Positions 9,313-17,786 of a DNA stretch of 64,000 nt are shown in pieces (the first letter of the stretch is position 1; every line of letters begins with the position of its first letter). The notes beneath the pieces are model-generated. The model saw only the letters and a list, made by a program, of their open reading frames with translations. It searched no databases and was not told the DNA's origin. Source of the DNA: Christensenella sp964438705. GTDB taxonomy: Bacteria > Bacillota > Clostridia > Christensenellales > Christensenellaceae. Made by a program: the position numbers and the translations under genes. The stretch lies in assembly GCA_964438705.1 (NCBI GenBank), contig CAYTKQ010000005.1, forward strand, positions 62,001 through 126,000. Reading direction: 5' to 3'.

Positions 9313-9534
9313 AAAAAAGCAGCGGCAAAAGATTCACCTGACCTGGTCTTTTCCCCCACATTCGCCGCCGGGGAGCCCCGCAGCATTACGCCACTCTTAC
9401 TCCTCTCGCCCTTTTTGGGCGGGCGGGCTTACGTCTAGCCGCACTATGCTCGTATGCCAAGTGGCATACTTACGTGGACCGCTTTGCCTGCGACTGGCAT
9501 CGGCTTTCAACCACAGACGTGAATCTGCCGCTTG
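9313..9534 (-). ncRNA. raiA RNA: raiA-motif structured non-coding RNA
   Basis: About 222 nt on the minus strand contain no convincing gene but have strong RNA features. The 5' and 3' ends pair: AGCGGCA plus GATTCAC (9519-9532) with their complements at 9321-9337, broken only by a three-U bulge. A perfect hairpin GTATGCC/GGCATAC lies at 9452-9469 and a second, CGCCC/GGGCG, near 9407-9423. A good promoter sits just upstream and a U-run just downstream. Size, closing helix and position directly upstream of hpf (raiA) fit the raiA RNA class known from Bacillota and Actinomycetota. 6S RNA is the main alternative, since it has a similar end-pairing shape. Confidence 0.72.
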
Positions 9535-9539
9535 CCTCC

Positions 9540-9568
9540 ATTATACGGCGGCGCTTTTGAAATAACAA
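9540..9568 (-). promoter_or_regulatory. Sigma-A promoter of the raiA-type RNA
   Basis: On the minus strand, TTGTTA (9568-9563) and TATAAT (9545-9540) are 17 bp apart. The predicted start near 9533 coincides with the 5' arm of the closing helix. Confidence 0.7.
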
Positions 9569-9605
9569 TATTTTGTAAACAATCCGCGGAAACAGGGTGG
9601 ATTTG

Positions 9606-9634
9606 TTTACTTCCATCACCGACTTTGATACAAT
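9606..9634 (+). promoter_or_regulatory. Probable secA promoter
   Basis: TTTACT (9606-9611) and TACAAT (9629-9634) are 17 bp apart. It diverges from the raiA RNA promoter, with their -35 elements about 40 bp apart. Confidence 0.55.
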
Positions 9635-9688
9635 AAATGAGGTTCAATTTAATATTGCAATAATAAGAGAGAAGGTTTTTGATATATC

Positions 9689-12421
9689 ATGGGATTGTTC
9701 GGAAATTCGGCGTTGAAGCCGGTCAAAAAATTAGCGGATAAAACGGAAGCGCTTTCGGCGGCATTTGAAAGCATGAGCGACGAAGAGCTTGTTGCCAAAA
9801 CAGAGGAATTCAAAAAACGTCATCAGGAGCAGGGGGAATCGCTCGACGATCTGCTGCCCGAGGTGTTTGCGCAGGTGCGCGAGGCCAGCTGGCGTGTGCT
9901 TGGCATGAAGCACTTTTATGAGCAGGTGATGGGCGGCATTGTGCTGCATCAGGGCAACATCGCGGAGATGAAGACGGGCGAAGGCAAAACGCTGGTGGCG
10001 ACGCTTCCCGCCGTTTTGAACGCGGTGTCCGGCAAGGGCGTGCACATCGTCACGGTCAACGAATACCTCGCAAAGCGTGACAGTGAATGGATGGGAAAGG
10101 TGTTTCGTTATCTCGGGTATACGGTCGGCCTCGTCACGCGTGAGCTGGACCGCGCGCAGAAGCAAAAGGCATACGCGTGTGATATCGTCTATTCCACCAA
10201 CAACGAGCTCGGCTTTGATTACCTGCGCGACAACATGGTCGTCAGGAAGGATGATCTTGTGCAGCGTGAGCTGAATTTTGCGGTCGTCGACGAGGTGGAC
10301 AGCATTCTGGTCGACGAGGCGCGTACCCCGCTCATCATTTCTGGGCAGGGCGACAAGGGCACGGACCTTTACCGGCAGGCGGACAAATTTGTGGGACGTT
10401 TGAAGGAAGAGGACGATTACGAAGTCGATGAAAAAATGAAGGCCATCAACCTGACGGAAGACGGCGTGAAAAAAGCGGAGCAATTTTTCAAGCTCGATAA
10501 CCTGACGGATATTGAAAATACGGAGATCGTGCATCACATCAATCAGGCACTTAAGGCACATCGCCTGTTTATCCGCGACCGCGAATATGTGGTGACGGAG
10601 GACGGCGAGGTGGTGATCGTGGACGAGTTCACCGGACGCCTCATGATCGGCCGCCGCTATTCCGACGGGCTGCATCAGGCCATCGAGGCCAAGGAGGGCG
10701 TGAAGGTGGAGCGTGAATCCAAGACGCTCGCCACCATCACCTTCCAGAATTTCTTCCGCATGTACAAAAAGCTTTCGGGCATGACGGGTACGGCAAAGAC
10801 GGAAGAAGCAGAATTCCAGAGCATTTATAATTTGCAGGTTGTGGAGGTTCCCACGCACCGGCCGATGGTGCGCGCGGATCAAAACGACGTGATCTACGGC
10901 ACCAGAAATGGTAAATTTGCCGCAGTGGTGGACGAGATCGTAAAGATACACGAGACGGGTCGCCCCATCCTTGTGGGTACAGTGTCCGTTGCGGACAGTG
11001 AGCATATTTCCAAGCTTCTTGTGAGGCGGGGCGTGAAGCACGAGGTGTTAAACGCCAAAAACCATATGCACGAGGCGCAGATCATCGCGCAGGCAGGCAA
11101 GAAAAACGCCGTGACCATCGCCACAAACATGGCGGGCCGCGGTACGGATATCATCCTCGGCGGCAACGCGGATTATCTTGCGCGCAACGAAATGCGCGCC
11201 AACGGCATGGATGATGAAATGATTGAAAACGCCGTGAGCCACGCGGCGACGAAGGATCCGGAGATTCTTGCGGCGCGCAAGGAATATGCGGAGCTCGTGG
11301 AAAAACATAAAAAGGTCACGGACAAGGAGCACGACGAGGTGGTCGCGCTGGGCGGCCTTGCAATCATTGGCACGGAGCGGCACGAATCCCGCCGCATCGA
11401 TAACCAGCTGCGCGGACGAAGCGGACGGCAGGGCGACCCGGGCACATCCAAGTTCTTTATCGCGCTCGAGGACGACCTCATGCGCCTGTTCGGCGGTGAA
11501 CGCGTTAAAATGATCATGGACAGGCTTTCGGGCGGAGAGGACGACATTCCTCTGGAATTTGGCATGATGACCAAGCAGATCGAAAACGCGCAGAAGCGCA
11601 TCGAGGGCAATAACTTCAATTTGAGAAAGCACGTGCTCGATTACGATGACGTGATGAACAAGCAGCGCGAGGTTATTTATGGTCAGCGCAAACAGGTGCT
11701 GATGGGCGACGATGTGTCGGATAACATCCAGTCGATGATCGCCGCGCTCGTGGATCAGGCCATGGCGGTCTATTGTCCAAAGGGAAAATATTCTGAGGAA
11801 TGGGATTGGGACGGCCTTTATGCGTATGTGGACCGCGTGTTTGGCATGAAGCTTGTGCCGTATACGGATGAGCAGCGCGAAACGGCGGAGGAGAAGGTAT
11901 TAAAGCAGGATATCCTTGCCGCTGTGCACACGGTCTATGAAACCAAGGAAGGCGAAATGACGGGTGCGGGCTTTAACATGCGCGATGTGGAGCGTATGGT
12001 GCTGCTGCGTGTGGTGGATTCCAAGTGGATGGATCACATCGACGCGATGGACCAGTTCCGCAGGGGTATTGGCCTGCGGTCATTGGCGCAGCGCGACCCG
12101 ATCAATGAATACCGCATCGAGGGCTTCGAGATGTTCGATGCGATGGTGGAAGCCATCCGTGAGGAGACGATCTATATGCTGTTCCACATCCGTGTGGAGA
12201 GCAAGGTGGAGCAGCGCGAGGTGCAGAATGTGCACGCAAATGTGGATGCGGACGGCAATCCGGTCGCGTCGAACGCACCCGCAAACCGGCGCATGAACAC
12301 CAACGCAAACGCGGGCGAGGCACAGATGCCCGTGCGCGTGGAAAAGAAGCCGTCACGCAACGCGCCGTGCCCGTGCGGTTCGGGCAAGAAATATAAGAAT
12401 TGCTGCGGAAAGAACGAATAA
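9689..12421 (+). CDS. secA: Preprotein translocase ATPase SecA
   Basis: The 910-residue motor protein drives secreted proteins through SecYEG using ATP. Walker A (MKTGEGKTLVA) lies near residue 95. The preprotein-crosslinking and second ATPase regions follow (NMAGRGTDIILGG near 480). The C-terminus ends in the zinc-binding SEC-C motif CPCGSGKKYKNCCG, which contacts SecB-like partners or the ribosome. The length is normal. The ATG follows GAGAGAAGG at somewhat long spacing. It stands alone between its own promoter and two small downstream genes. Confidence 0.98.
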   Translation: MGLFGNSALKPVKKLADKTEALSAAFESMSDEELVAKTEEFKKRHQEQGESLDDLLPEVFAQVREASWRVLGMKHFYEQVMGGIVLHQGNIAEMKTGEGKTLVATLPAVLNAVSGKGVHIVTVNEYLAKRDSEWMGKVFRYLGYTVGLVTRELDRAQKQKAYACDIVYSTNNELGFDYLRDNMVVRKDDLVQRELNFAVVDEVDSILVDEARTPLIISGQGDKGTDLYRQADKFVGRLKEEDDYEVDEKMKAINLTEDGVKKAEQFFKLDNLTDIENTEIVHHINQALKAHRLFIRDREYVVTEDGEVVIVDEFTGRLMIGRRYSDGLHQAIEAKEGVKVERESKTLATITFQNFFRMYKKLSGMTGTAKTEEAEFQSIYNLQVVEVPTHRPMVRADQNDVIYGTRNGKFAAVVDEIVKIHETGRPILVGTVSVADSEHISKLLVRRGVKHEVLNAKNHMHEAQIIAQAGKKNAVTIATNMAGRGTDIILGGNADYLARNEMRANGMDDEMIENAVSHAATKDPEILAARKEYAELVEKHKKVTDKEHDEVVALGGLAIIGTERHESRRIDNQLRGRSGRQGDPGTSKFFIALEDDLMRLFGGERVKMIMDRLSGGEDDIPLEFGMMTKQIENAQKRIEGNNFNLRKHVLDYDDVMNKQREVIYGQRKQVLMGDDVSDNIQSMIAALVDQAMAVYCPKGKYSEEWDWDGLYAYVDRVFGMKLVPYTDEQRETAEEKVLKQDILAAVHTVYETKEGEMTGAGFNMRDVERMVLLRVVDSKWMDHIDAMDQFRRGIGLRSLAQRDPINEYRIEGFEMFDAMVEAIREETIYMLFHIRVESKVEQREVQNVHANVDADGNPVASNAPANRRMNTNANAGEAQMPVRVEKKPSRNAPCPCGSGKKYKNCCGKNE

Positions 12422-12440
12422 ACAAGAGAGGGCAACGACA

Positions 12441-12722
12441 ATGATGCCATGGAACCGCAAGGAATTGTGGATGGGAGATTCGGCGGAGCATTTTTCACGC
12501 ATACGTGAAATGCTTCAATCAAGCGGGATTCCCTGTGATCATAATGTAAGATCGGCGAGCTGGTCGGGCGGGCGCGGTCTGAATGCGCGCACAAGCGATG
12601 GCATTGCCGCACGCTACGCAGAGGGCGTCAAAGCGGATAAACTCTATTATTTATATGTGCATAAATATGAATATGAAAAGGCGGCGCACCTTCTGAACAA
12701 GATGCCGGGAACGGTGCGTTAA
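12441..12722 (+). CDS. Small DUF2007-like protein 1
   Basis: A 93-residue protein starts 19 bp after secA behind GAGAGGG. I do not recognise a specific function. Its pattern is SAEHFSRIREMLQSSGIPC early and LYYLYVHKYEYEKAAHLL at the end. This resembles the small two-motif DUF2007 'signal-transducing' family and the next gene (12850-13062). Both have a Cys-Asp pair after the first helix and an LYV strand before the last helix. Residues 43-65, a Gly/Arg-rich insert, are the main difference. It is probably cytoplasmic and co-transcribed with secA. Confidence 0.65.
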   Translation: MMPWNRKELWMGDSAEHFSRIREMLQSSGIPCDHNVRSASWSGGRGLNARTSDGIAARYAEGVKADKLYYLYVHKYEYEKAAHLLNKMPGTVR

Positions 12723-12749
12723 GATTGTATAAAGATTGCTCCTGAACTC

Positions 12750-12778
12750 TTGCAATGTGAGCCGAACGGTCATAGAAT
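12750..12778 (+). promoter_or_regulatory. Promoter of the second small DUF2007-like gene
   Basis: TTGCAA (12750-12755) and TAGAAT (12773-12778) are 17 bp apart. A short CAGCC/GGCTG hairpin (12786-12800) lies just past the predicted start. Confidence 0.55.
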
Positions 12779-12849
12779 AAAGACACAGCCGAGGTGGCTG
12801 AATCTTGCGGGACGCCGGTTCCGCGCAAAAGTGACAGGAGGAACGTAAA

Positions 12850-13062
12850 ATGATTCCACTACATCGGCGGGGGATTTTGGATACCTCTTCCGCTCAATTG
12901 TTCTCGGAAGCGAAAAAACTTCTAACAGACCACCATATCCTCTGCGATTACAGCATTGTGTATCGCGATCATATCGGGCAGACGGGTGGGATGCGCCACC
13001 TGTATGTGCGCAGCGCAGATTATGGAAATGCGTGCAGGGTGCTCAGTGGTCTTACAAAATAA
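12850..13062 (+). CDS. Small DUF2007-like protein 2
   Basis: This 70-residue protein follows a strong AGGAGG site. It shares with the preceding gene the order helix, CDY, loop with a GG turn, LYV strand and terminal helix (LFSEAKKLL; HILCDYS; RHLYVRSADYGNACRVL). It is probably a diverged duplicate with its own promoter and terminator. No function can be assigned. Confidence 0.65.
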   Translation: MIPLHRRGILDTSSAQLFSEAKKLLTDHHILCDYSIVYRDHIGQTGGMRHLYVRSADYGNACRVLSGLTK

Positions 13063-13078
13063 TATAGTGGAGCATGAA

Positions 13079-13112
13079 AAAATCCCCGTTTTGTCTGTTC
13101 AACGGGGATTTT
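13079..13112 (+). terminator. Rho-independent terminator
   Basis: A 12-bp perfect stem (13079-13090 with 13101-13112) holds AATCCCCGTT and its complement and ends in a T-rich tail. Confidence 0.88.
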
Positions 13113-13127
13113 ATTATTTCGATAAAT

Positions 13128-13170
13128 TTAACCGTTTCTTAACCATTGCTTTGCTATGATCGGCTATAAT
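13128..13170 (+). promoter_or_regulatory. Tandem response-regulator box and promoter
   Basis: TTAACC occurs at 13128-13133 and again at 13139-13144, a direct repeat with the 11-bp spacing used by OmpR/PhoB-type regulators. TATAAT follows at 13165-13170 with no good -35 of its own. The same arrangement recurs at 15127-15168. Confidence 0.65.
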
Positions 13171-13202
13171 GATAGAATCATGCAATGAAAGGGATACAAG
13201 CG

Positions 13203-13916
13203 ATGAAACTGTTGATCATAGAGGATGAAGAAGACCTGCTCAGTGCGCTGAAGGCGGGGTTTGAAAAAAAGGGATATGTGGTGGATGCGGCCGCAGACGG
13301 CGCGGACGGGTGTGAACTCGCCTTCATCAATGATTACGACCTCATTCTGCTGGATCTCAATCTGCCCGGCATGGACGGGCTTCAAATCCTAAAAAAGATA
13401 CGCAAAAATGACCTGCGCCAAAAGGTGCTGATCCTTTCGGCGCGCAGCGATTACAGCCAGCGCATCGAAGGGCTCGATCTCGGGGCGAATGATTATCTGA
13501 TCAAGCCCTTTGATTTTGGCGAGTTGGAGGCGCGCGTGCGTTCGCTGCTGCGCCGCAGCTTTACACAGAACAATGTGGTGCTCAATTTTGGGTGCTTTTC
13601 GCTCGACACCTGCGCGCGGCTTTTGTATGCGGACGCGGACGAGCGCGTGGAGCTCACCCCAAAGGAATATGCCATTCTGGAATATTTGCTGCTGAACCGC
13701 GGCAAAGCGGTGAGCGCGGAGGAACTGATCGAGCACGTGTGGCTTTCAGATGTCAGCCTGTTTTCAAACGCCATCAAGGTGCACATGAGCACACTGCGCA
13801 AAAAGCTCTCCGCCTATACCGATCAGGAGGTCATCACAAATCTGCGCGGCGCGGGCTACTGCATTCCAAAGCCGGTGCAAAGCATCGACGCGAAACTCAG
13901 GAGGACGAAGCTGTGA
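13203..13916 (+). CDS. OmpR-family response regulator
   Basis: The 237-residue protein has a receiver domain (residues 1-120) with acidic pocket EDEE, phospho-acceptor Asp51 in LILLDLNLPGMDG, and the conserved Lys in LIKPF. A winged-helix DNA-binding domain (~135-225) contains LTPKEYAILEYLL and the C-terminal RGAGYCI. The ATG at 13203 is preferred over 13185 because AAAGGG sits ~10 bases before it. Its stop overlaps the GTG of the sensor kinase. The tandem TTAACC box before it and before the efflux operon suggests that it activates both. Confidence 0.92.
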   Translation: MKLLIIEDEEDLLSALKAGFEKKGYVVDAAADGADGCELAFINDYDLILLDLNLPGMDGLQILKKIRKNDLRQKVLILSARSDYSQRIEGLDLGANDYLIKPFDFGELEARVRSLLRRSFTQNNVVLNFGCFSLDTCARLLYADADERVELTPKEYAILEYLLLNRGKAVSAEELIEHVWLSDVSLFSNAIKVHMSTLRKKLSAYTDQEVITNLRGAGYCIPKPVQSIDAKLRRTKL

Positions 13917-15079
13917 GAAAATTATCCATACGGCTGAGGCTGACGCTGTATATTGTTTTGTTGCTCATTGGAATATGTGCGTTCTTGACCTTGATTTCAG
14001 TATATAATGCCAATCAGTTTTTTATCGATCCCTATTTGGCTTCCTTTGCGGTAGAGGATGATTATGGTGCTTTGATTGACGTCGAAGCTGTTGGATCCGG
14101 TACGCAGGAAGTGGGCGGTATGGTGGGGGTGTCGGCAACCACGCCTGCCTTTGTGATGGAGTCAGGCAGTTCGTTTAATGAATCCATCATCTGGGCTATG
14201 GCTGCCGTGATCGGGGGCGGTGGGTTGCTGGCTTATTTTTTGCTTGGACGCGCCTTGAAACCGCTGGGAAAGCTAAGCGCTGAAATCAGTGCGGTTACGG
14301 AAAACGAGCTTTCTTTGCGTCTGGGTGGCTTCGACGCAAGAGATGAGATCAGCAGCCTTGCAGATTCGTTTAACATTATGCTCGGGCGCATTGACAAAGC
14401 ATTCTCCGATAAGAAGCGATTTTCTTCGGATGCGGCGCATGAACTGAAAACGCCGCTTGCTGCCATCAAGACGAACATCGACGTGCTGCAAATGGAGGAC
14501 GCGCCGACGCCGGAGGAATATCGGCATACCATTGCGGTCGTCAAAAAGCAGACCGGGCGCATGATCCGTCTGGTGGACGACCTGTTCACCATTTCCTCGC
14601 AGCGCAACTATGACTTCAACGACGCGGTGAAGTTTGATTCCATGCTTCGCGATGTCGTCGCACAGCTTGCGCCGCGCATCGCGGAAAAAAATCTTTGTGT
14701 CAATGTGGAGGAGGGCGGTTATCAAACGACCGCCAACAGCGTCATGCTGATGCGCGCGTTTTCAAATCTTGTGGAAAACGCGGTGAAATATAATATCGAG
14801 GGCGGCGGCATCGTCATTGCTTCGCGCGCGGACGAAAAAAATTACATCTTTACAATAACGGATACGGGGATCGGTATCCCCGCCGAAAAGCTGGAACACA
14901 TCTTCGATCCATTCTACCGCGCGGACGATTCCCGTTCACGCAAAATTGGGGGCGCGGGCCTCGGGCTTGCCATCGCTCAGGACATCATTGAACGGCACGG
15001 AGGCGCGATCACCGCTGTGCCGGGCAAGGAAAGCGGTATGGTTTTCACGGTGACGCTTCCGCGCCTGTCCGCCGAATAA
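13913..15079 (+). CDS. Sensor histidine kinase
   Basis: This 388-residue membrane kinase starts at a GTG overlapping the regulator's TGA, with CAGGAGG eight bases upstream. It has two membrane segments (~residues 10-32 and ~85-110), a short extracytoplasmic loop of ~55 residues and a HAMP linker. The phospho-acceptor His176 lies in AAHELKTPLAAIK. The ATP-binding boxes are NLVENAVKYN, DTGIGIP and GGAGLGLAI. The small sensor loop resembles kinases that watch cell-envelope damage or antimicrobial peptides, which would fit the downstream efflux genes. The signal is not known. Confidence 0.9.
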   Translation: MRKLSIRLRLTLYIVLLLIGICAFLTLISVYNANQFFIDPYLASFAVEDDYGALIDVEAVGSGTQEVGGMVGVSATTPAFVMESGSSFNESIIWAMAAVIGGGGLLAYFLLGRALKPLGKLSAEISAVTENELSLRLGGFDARDEISSLADSFNIMLGRIDKAFSDKKRFSSDAAHELKTPLAAIKTNIDVLQMEDAPTPEEYRHTIAVVKKQTGRMIRLVDDLFTISSQRNYDFNDAVKFDSMLRDVVAQLAPRIAEKNLCVNVEEGGYQTTANSVMLMRAFSNLVENAVKYNIEGGGIVIASRADEKNYIFTITDTGIGIPAEKLEHIFDPFYRADDSRSRKIGGAGLGLAIAQDIIERHGGAITAVPGKESGMVFTVTLPRLSAE

Positions 15080-15090
15080 ACGATACATTC

Positions 15091-15123
15091 AAAAACATCC
15101 TGCAAATTTTGCGGGATGTTTTT
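15091..15123 (+). terminator. Terminator after the two-component system
   Basis: A 13-bp stem (15091-15103 with 15111-15123), with one G-U pair, is followed by a T-run. Confidence 0.85.
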
Positions 15124-15126
15124 TTC

Positions 15127-15168
15127 TTTACCGTTTCTTAATCTTCCTTTGTGTATGATGGGTACAGT
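15127..15168 (+). promoter_or_regulatory. Tandem response-regulator box of the efflux operon
   Basis: TTTACC (15127-15132) and TTAATC (15138-15143) repeat at 11-bp spacing, followed by TACAGT (15163-15168). The block ACCGTTTCTTAA is identical to that upstream of the response regulator gene, and the distance to the -10 is 25 rather than 26 bp. Confidence 0.65.
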
Positions 15169-15186
15169 AAAGCTTTGGAGGGCAGT

Positions 15187-16551
15187 ATGAAAGGGAAAAA
15201 GATATCAAAAAAGGCAATCGCCATTTTGGTTGTCGCCGCAATCGGCATCGGAACAGCAAGCTATTTCGGCGTGACAAATGCTGCGAAGGATGAGCAGCCG
15301 GACGCCATCGAGCGCGAATATACGGTGAAGCGCGACGACATCACCGCCGGGGTGAGCGGACAGGGTGTGCTCAAGCTGGAGGCCGAGCCTCAGAGCTTCG
15401 GCGAGATCGTCACGATCGGTGAGTTATTCGCAAAGACAGGCCAGATGGTTAAAAAGGGCGATAAACTTGTCGGAGCGGATGTGGAAAAGCTCGATAAGGC
15501 CGTCGAAGAGGCGCAAAACGAACTGGAAAAAGCGCGCATCGCTTTGAAGCAAGCACAAAACGCAAAAACCTTGGGCGATTTGAACGCGCGCAAAGAAGCA
15601 ATCGGCAACGATGCCGGTAACGCGGAAGCCGACAGCCAGCTTGTACAGGCAAAATCGGCGGCGGACGCGCTCAAGCAAAAAGCAGACGGACTGCAGGCGC
15701 AAATCGCGCAGCTCGACGCGCAGATTGCGGCGCTTGAGGAAGGGGACGGCCAGCTTGAAGAACTCAACGCGCGTAAAACTGTCCTGCAAACAGAACTGCT
15801 CAATGCGCAAACCGAGCTTGACAGTGCCAACGGCAATGTGTCTTCGCTGGAAAACGCGAAAAGTAAGCAGGAGGAAGCACAGGCAAAGAACGCGGACATC
15901 GACCGAAAGATCGCCGGGGCAAATTCGGGGAATTTAAACGATGCGATCGCGCTCGCCAAGCTTGATGTCGAGACAGCGCAAAAGAAAGTCGACCGACTGC
16001 AGCAGATCAAAAACGATCCTTATCTTTACGCGGATGCGGACGGCGTGGTGCTTTTGATCGACGCGGCCAAGGGAAGCGAAACAAAGCCGGATACGCCGAT
16101 CGCGCTGATCGGCGATCCCAACAAAAAACGGATCATCGTACCCGTGTCACAATCCGACATCGGCAAGATCGAGGAGGGACAGGCCGTGGAATTCACGCTC
16201 GACGCGTTTGGCGATCAAACGTTTACTGGCAAGGTTTTCTCGCGCAGCCTCGCACCGGTCAAGGACAGCAATCCCGTATCCTACAACATCGTGATCGAGG
16301 CGGACGCGAACGACGCGGAAATGCTCGACGGCATGAGCGCAAACGCCACCATGATCGTTAAACAGCAAAAGGATGTGCTGCAGCTTTCCAATAAGGCGAT
16401 CGCCGTGCGCGACGGGAAGCAGTATGTGAAAATGAGAAACGACGACGGCACCCTACGCGATGTGGAGATACAAACGGGATTTTCCGACGGCAAGGTGAGC
16501 GAGATCACGGGCGGCCTTTTTGAGGGCGACATTGTGATCGTGGAAGGCTGA
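15187..16551 (+). CDS. MacA/HlyD-type membrane fusion protein
   Basis: The 454-residue protein has one N-terminal membrane anchor (AIAILVVAAIGIGTASYFG). A biotinyl/lipoyl-like half, a long Ala/Gln/Glu-rich coiled coil (~residues 95-275), the second lipoyl half and a beta-barrel (~300-440) follow. Such adaptors link a MacB-type ABC exporter to the outside of the cell. The start at 15187 follows GGAGGG; an earlier in-frame GTG at 15151 overlaps the promoter box. It is the first gene of a four-gene efflux operon controlled by the adjacent two-component system. Confidence 0.88.
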   Translation: MKGKKISKKAIAILVVAAIGIGTASYFGVTNAAKDEQPDAIEREYTVKRDDITAGVSGQGVLKLEAEPQSFGEIVTIGELFAKTGQMVKKGDKLVGADVEKLDKAVEEAQNELEKARIALKQAQNAKTLGDLNARKEAIGNDAGNAEADSQLVQAKSAADALKQKADGLQAQIAQLDAQIAALEEGDGQLEELNARKTVLQTELLNAQTELDSANGNVSSLENAKSKQEEAQAKNADIDRKIAGANSGNLNDAIALAKLDVETAQKKVDRLQQIKNDPYLYADADGVVLLIDAAKGSETKPDTPIALIGDPNKKRIIVPVSQSDIGKIEEGQAVEFTLDAFGDQTFTGKVFSRSLAPVKDSNPVSYNIVIEADANDAEMLDGMSANATMIVKQQKDVLQLSNKAIAVRDGKQYVKMRNDDGTLRDVEIQTGFSDGKVSEITGGLFEGDIVIVEG

Positions 16552-16555
16552 CGCT

Positions 16556-17761
16556 ATGAAATTAATTGAAACGCTGCGCATCGTATGGATCAACCTGATG
16601 CAAAACAAATTCAAGGTACTGCTGACCTCGCTGGGCATCATCGTAGGCGCGATCACCATCATCATGGTCATTGCCATCGGCAAAGGAGGTGAGGCGAAAA
16701 TCGCCGGACAATTTCAGGGGCTGAGCGCGGAGACCATCTATGTGAACCCTGATTACAGCAGAATGATGGGGACGGATATGGATATGGCAAAAGTTCCCAA
16801 GCTGACAATCGAAAATATGGAGCAAATGCTCGATGAAAACAGCTATTTGAAGGATATCACCCTGCGCGCCAGTTACTTTAAGGACGTCACCATGAACGCG
16901 CAGAAGGCCTCTGCGCAGATCACCGGCGTGCTCGAAAATTATGAGCGGATCAGCAACCTAAAAACTGTGCTGGGCCAAAACATCACGGATATGGATGTGG
17001 AAAACGAAGCCCGCGTTGCCGTGATTGGCGATGCGCTTGCACAGAAGTATTTCAAGGGACCGGAGGACGCGCTTGGAAAAAATGTCAAAATCGGCGAGCA
17101 GCAATACAAGATCATCGGCGTGCTGGAGCGAAAAGGCGATGGGATGCAGGGCGTGAACCCGGACGACACGGTGTTTATACCTTACACCACGGGAGAGCGG
17201 CATCTCGGCGGCGACGATACGATCCCGCAGATCGTTGCGCTGGCGGATAACATCAATCATGTTCAGGCCGCCATGAAGCAAATGCAGGGAACGCTCGACT
17301 ATATCCTAGAGGACGGAAGCGCATACATGCTTGAGGACGCGGGAAGCCGCATCGACGCGGCAATGGAATCCGCCCGCACCATGAATGTGCTTTTGATCTC
17401 CGTCGCGACGATCGTGTTCATCGTGGGCGGCATCGGCATCATGAACGTGTTGTTCGTTTCCGTAAAGGAGCGGACAAAGGAAATCGGCATCCTAAAGGCG
17501 CTTGGGAGCTCGAAGAGAGACATTATGACACAGTTTTTGCTGGAATCCGTCATCATCAGCCTGTTTGGCGGGCTTGCGGGCGTGGCGCTGTCCTACGCGT
17601 GCATGCCGCTGATGGACTACACGGGCATCCCCGTGCTGTCGACGCTCGACGGGCAGATCATCGCTCTGCTGTTCGCTGTGGCAACGGGCACCCTGTTTGG
17701 CTTTTATCCCGCATACAAGGCGTCGCGTCTAAAACCGATCGACGCGTTGAATTATGAATAA
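16556..17761 (+). CDS. MacB/FtsX-type ABC exporter permease
   Basis: The 401-residue protein has an N-terminal membrane helix (residues ~18-40), a MacB-type extracellular domain (~45-275), and three C-terminal helices (~282-395) including VGGIGIMNVLFVSVKERTKE and the final RLKPIDALNYE, both family signatures. It lacks an ATPase domain, which is supplied by the gene at 18399. It lies four bases after the fusion-protein gene. Confidence 0.92.
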   Translation: MKLIETLRIVWINLMQNKFKVLLTSLGIIVGAITIIMVIAIGKGGEAKIAGQFQGLSAETIYVNPDYSRMMGTDMDMAKVPKLTIENMEQMLDENSYLKDITLRASYFKDVTMNAQKASAQITGVLENYERISNLKTVLGQNITDMDVENEARVAVIGDALAQKYFKGPEDALGKNVKIGEQQYKIIGVLERKGDGMQGVNPDDTVFIPYTTGERHLGGDDTIPQIVALADNINHVQAAMKQMQGTLDYILEDGSAYMLEDAGSRIDAAMESARTMNVLLISVATIVFIVGGIGIMNVLFVSVKERTKEIGILKALGSSKRDIMTQFLLESVIISLFGGLAGVALSYACMPLMDYTGIPVLSTLDGQIIALLFAVATGTLFGFYPAYKASRLKPIDALNYE

Positions 17762-17786
17762 ACAAACTAGAAAGGAAACAACAAAC

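Noticed and set aside
9313..9534. 6S RNA as the identity of the structured RNA
   Set aside because: The end pairing would fit, but the position directly upstream of hpf and the size favour the raiA class; kept as the alternative.
9104..9565. 153-codon frame on the plus strand
   Set aside because: It runs antisense through the structured RNA, has no family match I recognise and no ribosome site.
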